Assembly: GCA_029938185.1 (NCBI GenBank)
Contig: JAOZVK010000209.1
Span: 1 to 5,469 of the forward strand
Reading direction: 5' to 3'
DNA from: Bacteroidales bacterium
Lineage (GTDB): Bacteria > Bacteroidota > Bacteroidia > Bacteroidales > JAOZVK01
Length of the DNA: 5,469 bases
Notes under the pieces: model-generated
The model's input: the letters and a program-made list of their open reading frames with translations, nothing else
The model's database searches: none
Told to the model about the DNA's origin: nothing
In this document: in pieces, positions 1 through 5,469 of the stretch
How the letters are laid out: each line of letters begins with the position of its first letter
How positions within the stretch are numbered: the stretch's first letter is position 1
Program-made: the position numbers and the translations under genes

Positions 1-48
1 AATGATTTAATAGTTTAATTATCAAATAGTTTTAAGTTCGTAAAGTAG

Positions 49-267
49 AATTATGGTATAAATCTTAAAGATATTACATATTCGTTTAATGTTACAAATA
101 ATAAAAACTATCCTGTTAAGATATATGATACAATAAATAGTGGCTTTATTTTTAATATTGAATATAATAAAAAACTAATTGATTCAATTTCTATTAATCT
201 AAAAGCAAAGCTTTTGTATCCGGATTCGAGCCGAAAAGTAATTGACAAAATAATAAAAGCAAAATAA
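49..267 (+). pseudogene. 3' remnant of an unidentified gene, no start codon
   Basis: An open frame of 72 codons runs from just after a TAG at 46-48 to a TAA at 265-267. It begins NYGINLKDITYSFNVTNN and continues with alternating hydrophobic and polar residues, including YPVKIYDTINSGFIF, which looks like a beta-sandwich (Ig-like) edge. There is no ATG or GTG in the frame, and the only TTG, at 214, would leave a tiny peptide. The 48 bases upstream have stops in all three plus frames, so no simple frameshift reconnects it to a longer gene inside the window. I read it as the C-terminal end of a decayed gene. Family unknown. It could instead be chance open sequence, but the amino-acid composition looks protein-like. 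Confidence 0.42.
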
Positions 268-416
268 GGTTTTCTATACTATAATCATGTTTTGAAATAT
301 TATAAGAGTAGTTTACACTAACAAATGTTTTTTTACATTTTATTAAAATAGATAGATTAATATAATTCATCTAACATATCAAATAGGTAGAAGATATTGA
401 CTAAAATAACTAAATT

Positions 417-1295
417 ATGCGATATACACATTCAAAACTATCTGAACAAATAAAAGGTAAGTTCTATTATATTTTTATAATAATAACAATTGCTTGCTCG
501 AACGATGAGAACATAATAAACAAAAAAATAAATAGAGAGGAAGCAATAATTAAAAAAACATACTTTGAAGCTGCTAAATTATTTAGTTATAACCAGAAAA
601 TTATTAGCACATCAATTGATACAAACTTTTGTTCGGGTTATTTTAAAACACTGATAATTACTTCGGATTCAGTAAAAAAATTGTATTTAGGAATTATGCA
701 AACAGCCAAATTTGAGTACAGTTATTCTAATATTATCAGAATTGAAGAATATTTAAAAAAACTTGAAAGTTATAAAGAACAAATATTATACGACCAAGAG
801 CGAGTCGGTGTTAGTGTAAATATATTTTATTCAAAAATAAATGATTTGAAAATATTATTACATAAAAAAAATAAAGTTTCGTATGAGGAATTACTATTTA
901 GAATATCATTAATACAAGATGAATTTAAATATTTTTTGTTTAATAGAATTGATGGAGACTGCGGTGGACCAAAACTTCCCAAAGTAAATATATTTATTAA
1001 TACTCTTCCTAGCAAGATTGAAGGATTTGTATATATAGCTTACGATTATTTTAGAACCAATCATATGTATATTTCAGTCGAAGATATAAAAGTTACTAGT
1101 GTTTACTATGAAGGCAAAAAAATAAAATATAATAACGCTATTCATTTTTTTAAAAATAGTAGTGGTTTTGATTATAAGCCACCAAAAAATGGAAACTATA
1201 CCATAAATGGTATTATAAAATATGCAAACATATATAAACGTATTAGATACCAAATACCTTTTTCTCATAAGTTTAACTATTCTGCAAATAATTAA
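417..1295 (+). CDS. predicted lipoprotein, helical N-terminal half and beta-rich C-terminal half, function unknown
   Basis: A 292-residue protein of unknown function. Residues 16-26 are a hydrophobic stretch (FYYIFIIITIA) followed by Cys27, giving a lipobox-like TIAC. The residues after the Cys are SNDE; acidic residues just behind the lipidated Cys resemble the surface-export signal of Bacteroidota lipoproteins, so an outer-membrane location, possibly surface-facing, is inferred. Residues about 40-180 look mainly helical, with a charged EEYLKKLESYKEQIL segment. Residues about 190-290 look like a beta-sandwich ending in GNYTINGIIKY...IPFSHKF. That order, and the final motif, faintly recall the D1-D2 part of the gliding/secretion proteins GldM/PorM, but I would not name it so. 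The start at 417 is chosen because it supplies the basic n-region of the signal; no Shine-Dalgarno is seen. It appears monocistronic. Confidence 0.78.
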   Translation: MRYTHSKLSEQIKGKFYYIFIIITIACSNDENIINKKINREEAIIKKTYFEAAKLFSYNQKIISTSIDTNFCSGYFKTLIITSDSVKKLYLGIMQTAKFEYSYSNIIRIEEYLKKLESYKEQILYDQERVGVSVNIFYSKINDLKILLHKKNKVSYEELLFRISLIQDEFKYFLFNRIDGDCGGPKLPKVNIFINTLPSKIEGFVYIAYDYFRTNHMYISVEDIKVTSVYYEGKKIKYNNAIHFFKNSSGFDYKPPKNGNYTINGIIKYANIYKRIRYQIPFSHKFNYSANN

Positions 1296-1620
1296 TGACA
1301 CTATATAAGAAAAACAACAACTAAGTTGAAAAACAATATTAAAAAAATTTCATCACATAACATTTTCTAAAAAAAAGGAAGTCACTGTTTTTCAGTAACT
1401 AAAAACTAAAGGTTGAAGCGATGTAAAAGCTATTATTCAGGGATTTAGTCTATTTTTAATTTTATATGTTAAAAATTATCGTATATGAGAACCATACATT
1501 AAGTACTCTTGAATAAAAGATATTGCAAATAAATTTAAGATTATATGTGATACATTGTTAGTACAAGGATATAGATTATTTATATATAACTGAATATTAA
1601 ATACATAAAACCAAACAAAT
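1296..1620. other. intergenic region without a convincing gene
   Basis: These 325 bases are interrupted by stops in every frame, and I find no gene or tRNA-like fold. Contents: a tiny palindrome CAAC-TAA-GTTG at 1318-1328 shortly after the upstream stop, the hairpin at 1380-1400 (listed separately), and AT-rich sequence to 1620. A very weak match to the Bacteroidota sigma-70 promoter (TTG at 1555-1557, then TATTTATA at 1577-1584, 19 nt apart) lies ahead of the 1621 fragment. In DNA this AT-rich such a match carries little weight. Confidence 0.6.
1380..1400. terminator. stem-loop, possible weak terminator
   Basis: AGTCACTG (1380-1387) and CAGTAACT (1393-1400) pair over 8 positions with one mismatch (C1383 against A1397) around a TTTTT loop. 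An A-run (eight As ending at 1376) lies just to the left, so on the minus strand the hairpin would be followed by a T-run, the shape of a rho-independent terminator. No minus-strand gene is seen to the right of it. On the plus strand it sits about 85 bases after the stop of the lipoprotein gene and lacks a T-tail. Confidence 0.3.
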
Positions 1621-1782
1621 ATGATAAATAAAAATATTAAAACAATTCAAAACGAACTAAATTGGTTTACAGAAGTTCTTGATACCCGAATGGCATTATA
1701 TTTTGAATTTGATACAAAGTATAAATCAATTTTTGATATTCAGCTGCCCGATACTACCAAAAAATCCTTATATTTACGGTGA
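1621..1782 (+). pseudogene. N-terminal fragment resembling the eCIS AAA+ ATPase (Afp15/Pvc15 type)
   Basis: ATG at 1621 opens a 53-codon frame ending at TGA 1780-1782. The core reads ELNWFTEVLDTRMALYFEFD and then YKSIFDIQLPD. From memory, this matches the opening segment of the AAA+ ATPases of Bacteroidota contractile injection loci, which typically start with a leader of the form ELxW(F/L)xxVxxxRxxLYF, then YxSI(F/Y)DIxPPD, before the ATPase domain. Here translation stops right after that segment; the Walker A and B region and everything else is missing. A different frame is open from 1775 to 1849 but I see no recognisable continuation of the ATPase. I read it as a truncated remnant. It could instead be an independent small protein; no Shine-Dalgarno helps decide. 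It ends 82 bases before the start of the large downstream gene. Confidence 0.5.
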
Positions 1783-1864
1783 TAAATATATTTTCAATAA
1801 AGTAAATTACAACATATTGTATTTCTGGAAAATAACAATATTCAAATAATAAACATTAATTAAT

Positions 1865-3739
1865 ATGAAATCAAGAAAAAACGAAAAAGCAGACAGTAGA
1901 AATAATACTAACAGTTGGCGCAACAACAATAATAAAACTACAAATCAACAAACTGATGAAATAGAAGCACTAACAAATAAAAAAACGGAGGAGCCAATAC
2001 AGAAATCACAGTTTGCGAATAATAACTTGCAAGACAATGAAGTAGAGTCTATTGATGGGGATACAAGTATTAATTCATCACTTAATGCAATACAACGAAA
2101 AACACTTGAAAGCGATGATGCTAAAATGATGCGAGCAATACAACGAAAAACACTTGAAAGCGATGACGCTAAGATGATGAGAGCAATACAAAGGAAAACA
2201 CTTGAAAGCAATGATGCAAAAATGATGCAAGCAATACAAAGAAAAACACTTGAAAGCGATGATGCAAAAATGATGCGAGCAATACAAAGAAAAACACTTG
2301 AAGACAAATATCCAATACAAGCTAAGTTTACAGATAATAATACCAGATTAGAACAAAATAATGAAAATATATTGGAAAGTGAGACTAATATTAGGGAAGT
2401 TGAGCTTACAAAAGATGGAGAACAGAAGACTAAAGATGGCCACATAACAAGATTTGTAAGCAAAAAAGGAGAATTACTTTTTACAATAAAAGATACAGAA
2501 TCGAAAACGTATATTATTGATGAAAAATATATTGAAAGAGAACCGAATAAGAAACCTGTACTTGCAGAAAAACTAGCAGTTGATGCCAATAATGACGCAA
2601 TTCGTAAATATGGTGAAAAATACGGAATGTTAGACACAAGAGAAACAAATATTGTTGGTGAATTTAGAGACACCAAGGGTCGATTAATTTATAAACATTC
2701 TGATAATGCGGTATCATATATTGTAAATGACGCATATGCAAAAGAAGTAGATTATATAACATATAAGAAGGAGTTAAAAAAAATATTATTAAATCCAAAT
2801 AATGATTTAAATGCTAAATATAAAAATATTGAACAAAAAAATCATTACATTTATGATAATACCAAAGAAGGATATTTATCCGTAGATGATCCTGCATATT
2901 TAAATTTAATAAAACATTCACGTTCTAATGCAATTGGTAATGAATTGATAAAAACATACATAACAGACGCTCAAGCTTATTATCACACTGTCAGAAATCC
3001 TAAGTGTTCACCGACCACATATAAGAGAGTTGTAAAAGCTTATAAAAATATATTTGGAGAAGAACCTTCTGAATTAGAAAAATCATATAAGGCTTGGACT
3101 AGTCAGTTTCTGATAAAAAATAAAGATGGTAAATATTTAAATGACTTTACAAAAGTCGGTCTTCCTGGGTCAGAAGCTCTTAAAGGTGCTCCAGGAGTAG
3201 TAGCAAGAGAAGGATATGGCGAATTCAAGACAGTTGATGCTATATTGGAGGGTGAACTTGAGCCTGGTTCAATAATAGCTTTAAATCTGAGCGGTAATGG
3301 GCATTCAGCTATTTTTATTGGATATACTTACAATGATACTGGAATAATTGGTGTAAAGTACTGGAATCATTATGTCAATCCTTATAAGGAAGATAATCCA
3401 ACTGTTGGTGAAATTAGCATTACTTTCTCGGTAACCAATAATACTTCTAAAAAAATGAAAGATAACGGAGTGCCACAATATCTTATTACTGAAATGAAGG
3501 GTTTAGATTATAGTCATAGTGCCAATAGTTTTATAAATATAATAGAAGAAAGATTTAGTACGGAAAGACTAAAAAAAATAGGAAAAACAAAAGAAGAAAT
3601 AAAAAAAGATCTTTCTACATATAGATCTTCGATAATTAAAGATAACTATAACAAAGAAGGTTCTTATATAAAACATGCAGCAGTTTTTACTAAGAAAATA
3701 AAAAAAATGAAGAAAAAAACAAGAAAAAACAAAAAATAA
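1865..3739 (+). CDS. candidate eCIS-type cargo: repeat-bearing disordered leader plus papain-like (NlpC/P60 or CHAP-like) cysteine hydrolase domain
   Basis: A 624-residue protein without a signal peptide. Residues 1-74 are hydrophilic and rich in Asn, Lys and Gln, so likely disordered. Residues 75-146 hold 4.5 copies of AIQRKTLESDDAKMMR, followed by YPIQAKFTDNNT at 149-160; this resembles leaders that precede DUF4157 in eCIS-associated Bacteroidota proteins, but no HExxH peptidase follows. Residues 193-226 and 262-295 are two copies of a beta module (KG.L...K, then YI(I/V)(D/N)..Y). Residues about 350-525 look like a papain-fold hydrolase: Cys381 in KCSPTTYKRVVKAY is the only cysteine in the protein and heads a predicted helix; LEPGSIIAL at 465-473 and GHSAIFIGY at 479-487 supply the typical strand pair with candidate catalytic His480; YWNHY follows at 499-503. 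The tail at 610-624 is strongly basic. Inferred role: a peptidase, amidase or transferase delivered into a target cell. ATG 1865 is the only Met before the repeats. Confidence 0.72.
   Translation: MKSRKNEKADSRNNTNSWRNNNNKTTNQQTDEIEALTNKKTEEPIQKSQFANNNLQDNEVESIDGDTSINSSLNAIQRKTLESDDAKMMRAIQRKTLESDDAKMMRAIQRKTLESNDAKMMQAIQRKTLESDDAKMMRAIQRKTLEDKYPIQAKFTDNNTRLEQNNENILESETNIREVELTKDGEQKTKDGHITRFVSKKGELLFTIKDTESKTYIIDEKYIEREPNKKPVLAEKLAVDANNDAIRKYGEKYGMLDTRETNIVGEFRDTKGRLIYKHSDNAVSYIVNDAYAKEVDYITYKKELKKILLNPNNDLNAKYKNIEQKNHYIYDNTKEGYLSVDDPAYLNLIKHSRSNAIGNELIKTYITDAQAYYHTVRNPKCSPTTYKRVVKAYKNIFGEEPSELEKSYKAWTSQFLIKNKDGKYLNDFTKVGLPGSEALKGAPGVVAREGYGEFKTVDAILEGELEPGSIIALNLSGNGHSAIFIGYTYNDTGIIGVKYWNHYVNPYKEDNPTVGEISITFSVTNNTSKKMKDNGVPQYLITEMKGLDYSHSANSFINIIEERFSTERLKKIGKTKEEIKKDLSTYRSSIIKDNYNKEGSYIKHAAVFTKKIKKMKKKTRKNKK
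2087..2302 (+). repeat. 48-bp in-frame tandem repeat, 4.5 copies, encoding AIQRKTLESDDAKMMR
   Basis: Full copies lie at 2087-2134, 2135-2182, 2183-2230 and 2231-2278, and a half copy (AIQRKTLE) at 2279-2302 runs into a related PIQAK segment. The protein unit is nearly invariant: copy 3 has N for D at position 10 and Q for the last R. At the DNA level the copies differ mostly at silent positions, for example Arg as CGA, AGG or AGA, Asp as GAT or GAC, and Ala as GCT or GCA. The repeats are therefore kept at the protein level and are not simply a fresh slippage product. Confidence 0.95.
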
Positions 3740-3765
3740 TATTGGTTTGTTACATCTTCTGTGTT

Positions 3766-3810
3766 TATAACTGTCGGTGTAGCTTTAAGTCACACCGACA
3801 GACGGTTATA
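3766..3810 (+). terminator. strong hairpin downstream of the cargo-like gene, likely terminator
   Basis: CTGTCGGTGT (3771-3780) pairs perfectly with ACACCGACAG (3792-3801) around an 11-base loop. The stem extends outward with TATAA (3766-3770) against TTATA (3806-3810) across a 4-base bulge. It starts 27-32 bases after the TAA at 3737-3739. It is by far the most GC-rich inverted repeat in the window. It lacks the uninterrupted T-run of a textbook intrinsic terminator, so mRNA 3'-end protection is an alternative role. Confidence 0.5.
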
Positions 3811-3940
3811 TTATTGATATTCACGCAATAAAAAACACAATAACATACAACGCATATAAGTAAGAATATAAGTAGTCTTACAAAAGTTTTTCGACATTTT
3901 GTTTTGTACAATTAGCTACATGATAGTAATTCATAAAAAT

Positions 3941-4020
3941 GCGTAAGCCACATTAAATAGGTCGAAGACCTTAACTTATTACACATAAAGCGTAAGCAAC
4001 ATAAAAAGGCTCGAAGAGCC
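3941..4020 (+). repeat. two tandem copies of a GCGTAAGC...GAA-loop hairpin element
   Basis: Unit 1 (3941-3970) and unit 2 (3990-4020), offset by 49 bases, share GCGTAAGC(C/A)ACAT(T/A)AAA and each end in a small hairpin with a GAA loop: GGTC-GAA-GACC at 3960-3970 and GGCTC-GAA-GAGCC at 4008-4020. The arms differ in sequence but stay complementary, a covariation that points to a folded RNA or a palindromic repeat. The shared GCGTAAGC could itself form a tiny GC-GTAA-GC loop. The second hairpin ends 14 bases before the ATG of the leucine-rich-repeat gene, so it probably lies in its 5' untranslated region. Alternatively it is a dispersed REP-like intergenic repeat. A poor promoter match (TTTG 3903-3906, TAATTCAT 3927-3934) precedes it. 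Confidence 0.6.
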
Positions 4021-4034
4021 AAAAATTTTCACCA

Positions 4035-5469
4035 ATGAAAAAACTAATTTTATTATCAATTCTCATAACAATAATATTTAACAATATTTCTGCACAGTAT
4101 CAGGAGCAATATAAATCGGCAATTAAGGCAGAACAAAAAGGCGAGTATTACAAAGCAATTAAGCTATACAATACTCTAAGTATCACAATAGACAGTCCCC
4201 ATAAGAGCGATGTACACAAACGTTTAATGTCATGTGTGGACAAGCTAAAATCAAAATTAGAAAAACAAAACAAAGAAATGCAAACAAAGATAGAAACATT
4301 AATGTTTGATAAAGCTGTGAAAAAACACAATAATGATTGGAGAGGATATGCAAATTATGATTTTTATGGTGGTGATGAATATAGAAGAGAAATACTTAAC
4401 AAAATCGACACATTAGATTTAAGCTCAAGTATGCTTTTGCGTATACCAAGAGAGATTGCCGAATGTCAAAACTTAAAGCATCTAAACTTGCTGGGCAATG
4501 ATAATATCAACTGGCAAGAATCATCAGAAACATTAGATAGATTAAACTCAGAAATAGGAATATATGTTTCTGTTTATGATTTAGACAGTATTCCAAAACA
4601 ATATTGGAATAAAATAAAAGGAATAGAAATACTTAAAAAAAAATTAACAAAAATTCCTGAAAACATATTAAAACAAAAACAGCTTTTATATCTTAATATA
4701 TCAGGATATGAAAAAGAATATCATTTAACAAAATTACCAATTGAACTATTTGAATTAACAAATTTGCAATATTTGTCATTTAGATATTGTAAAATAATAA
4801 GTTTACCAAAAGAAATAGGAAAACTAAGAAATCTGACTTCTTTAATTCTATCAGACAACCACCTAAAAAGGTTACCAAAAGAAATAGGAAAACTAACTAA
4901 TCTAACTATTTTGGGTTTATTTGAAAACCAACTTTCAAGTTTACCGAAAGAAATAGGAAAACTAAGAAATCTGAGTTTTTTAAATTTAGCAGGAAACCAA
5001 CTAATAAGTTTACCAAAAGAGATAGTAAAATTAAAAAAATTAAATTTTCTAAGTCTAAACTACAATAAACCTAATTGTGCAAATACATGGCCACTATCCA
5101 GTAGTTTAAGAGTTTTACCAAAAGAAATTGGAAAACTAACTAATTTAACCGAATTAATTCTAAGTTTAAATATCTTTAAAATTTCAGATATAGTGGATGT
5201 TACACAAAATCTTAACAATTTAACTAAATTAGATTTGGCTGATCTTGACATAACAAATTTACCAAAAGAAATCCTGAATCTTAAAAATTTAATTGATTTA
5301 AATTTATCTGTAAACGATTTAACAGAATTACCCAAAGAAATAGGGAATCTTAAAAATTTAACTGTTTTAAATTTACGCTATAATGAACTTAAAATTTTAC
5401 CCAAAGAAATAGGAAATCTTAAAAATTTAACTGTTTTAAATTTACGCTATAATGAACTTAAAATTTTAC
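4035..5469 (+). CDS. exported leucine-rich-repeat protein with TPR-like and coiled-coil N-terminus (3' partial)
   Basis: 478 codons are open from ATG 4035 to the window end without a stop, so the gene is 3'-incomplete. Residues 1-20 form a classic signal peptide (KK, then a hydrophobic core, then ISA|Q). Residues 22-48 (YKSAIKAEQKGEYYKAIKLYNTL) look like a single TPR-type helical hairpin, and about 60-95 is a charged helix with coiled-coil character. A first, irregular leucine-rich part spans about 124-250 (IDTLDLSSSMLLRIPREI, CQNLKHLNLLGN). Regular 23-residue repeats start at 257: LPKEIGKL followed by NL..L.L..N.L. There are three regular units (257-325), a longer unit with an insert containing Cys348 (326-360), a degenerate double unit (361-408), then 409-431, 432-454 and 455-477. 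The protein is periplasmic or outer-surface, with a probable protein-binding role; the partner is unknown. The start is fixed by the signal peptide. It has its own leader, separated from the upstream gene by the hairpin at 3766-3810. Confidence 0.9.
   Translation, partial: MKKLILLSILITIIFNNISAQYQEQYKSAIKAEQKGEYYKAIKLYNTLSITIDSPHKSDVHKRLMSCVDKLKSKLEKQNKEMQTKIETLMFDKAVKKHNNDWRGYANYDFYGGDEYRREILNKIDTLDLSSSMLLRIPREIAECQNLKHLNLLGNDNINWQESSETLDRLNSEIGIYVSVYDLDSIPKQYWNKIKGIEILKKKLTKIPENILKQKQLLYLNISGYEKEYHLTKLPIELFELTNLQYLSFRYCKIISLPKEIGKLRNLTSLILSDNHLKRLPKEIGKLTNLTILGLFENQLSSLPKEIGKLRNLSFLNLAGNQLISLPKEIVKLKKLNFLSLNYNKPNCANTWPLSSSLRVLPKEIGKLTNLTELILSLNIFKISDIVDVTQNLNNLTKLDLADLDITNLPKEILNLKNLIDLNLSVNDLTELPKEIGNLKNLTVLNLRYNELKILPKEIGNLKNLTVLNLRYNELKIL
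5328..5469 (+). repeat. 69-bp tandem duplication of one leucine-rich-repeat unit, running off the window
   Basis: 5328-5396 and 5397-5465 are identical except for one silent base (GGG against GGA for Gly, at 5345 and 5414). The last four bases of the window (TTAC) match the start of another unit, so the array may continue. Each copy encodes one 23-residue repeat (LPKEIGNL, then KNLTVLNLRYNELKI). Older repeats in the same gene are clearly more diverged. Confidence 0.93.

Noticed and set aside
323..340. Hairpin AAATGT-TTTTTT-ACATTT as a terminator for the first remnant
   Set aside because: The six-pair stem has a single G-C pair and arises easily in DNA this AT-rich, although it is followed by a T-rich stretch.
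827..1301. Minus-strand frames of 62 and 75 codons over the lipoprotein gene
   Set aside because: They overlap a better-supported plus-strand gene and have hydrophobic low-complexity content typical of antisense AT-rich sequence.
1401..1620. Small peptide genes in the intergenic region
   Set aside because: Frames are broken by stops every few codons; the longest piece (about 22 codons) lacks a start and resembles nothing.
2087..2302. CRISPR array or non-coding satellite
   Set aside because: Repeats are contiguous without spacers, in frame, and vary at silent codon positions, so they are coding.
1945..2676. 243-codon open frame on the minus strand over the repeat region
   Set aside because: It is antisense to the repeat-bearing gene, is made of low-complexity Ser/Leu/Phe runs (reflected repeats), and exists because the plus-strand codon pattern avoids stops. 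The shorter minus frame at 2078-2320 is the same artefact.
3941..4020. Riboswitch or tRNA-like element before the LRR gene
   Set aside because: Only two tiny hairpins are visible; there is no aptamer core, cloverleaf or anticodon arm that I can recognise.
5060..5335. 91-codon minus-strand frame, and a 60-codon one at 4148-4330
   Set aside because: Both are reflections of the LRR gene on the opposite strand, with no independent coding character.

Overview
The window is very AT-rich DNA, probably chromosomal, from a Bacteroidota bacterium. This rests on the low G+C, the lack of Shine-Dalgarno-like sequence before any start codon, a signal peptide ending in ...ISA|Q, a lipoprotein with a CSNDE mature end, and 23-residue LPKEIG-type leucine-rich repeats. 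The phylum is an inference; there is no rRNA or other marker here. All supported genes lie on the plus strand. They are separated by long gaps, and two of them look like remnants, so this reads as an accessory region with decay rather than a tight operon.

Layout: (1) 49-267, the 3' end of a broken gene with no start codon. (2) 417-1295, a 292-residue predicted lipoprotein, helical then beta-rich, perhaps distantly like the first half of GldM/PorM. (3) 1296-1620, non-coding, with one hairpin. (4) 1621-1782, a 53-codon fragment resembling the N-terminus of the AAA+ ATPase of extracellular contractile injection systems (eCIS). (5) 1865-3739, a 624-residue protein with a disordered, repeat-bearing leader (16-residue AIQRKTLE... 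unit, 4.5 copies, then a PIQAK segment), a duplicated beta module and a C-terminal domain that looks like a papain-fold (NlpC/P60- or CHAP-like) cysteine hydrolase. (6) 3740-4034, intergenic, with a strong hairpin and two tandem GAA-loop hairpin repeats. (7) 4035 to the window end, an exported leucine-rich-repeat protein that is cut by the window edge inside a nearly identical 69-bp tandem duplication.

The most interesting reading is that items 4 and 5 are the edge of an eCIS locus. The leader of the 624-residue protein resembles the 'QRK...PIQ.K' leaders that precede DUF4157 in many Bacteroidota eCIS-associated proteins. Here, however, the DUF4157 HExxH metallopeptidase is absent and a single-cysteine papain-like domain takes its place. 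If so, this is a candidate injected peptidase/amidase cargo beside a degraded eCIS ATPase gene. No sheath, tube, spike or baseplate gene is visible, so this remains a hypothesis based on sequence resemblance and adjacency.
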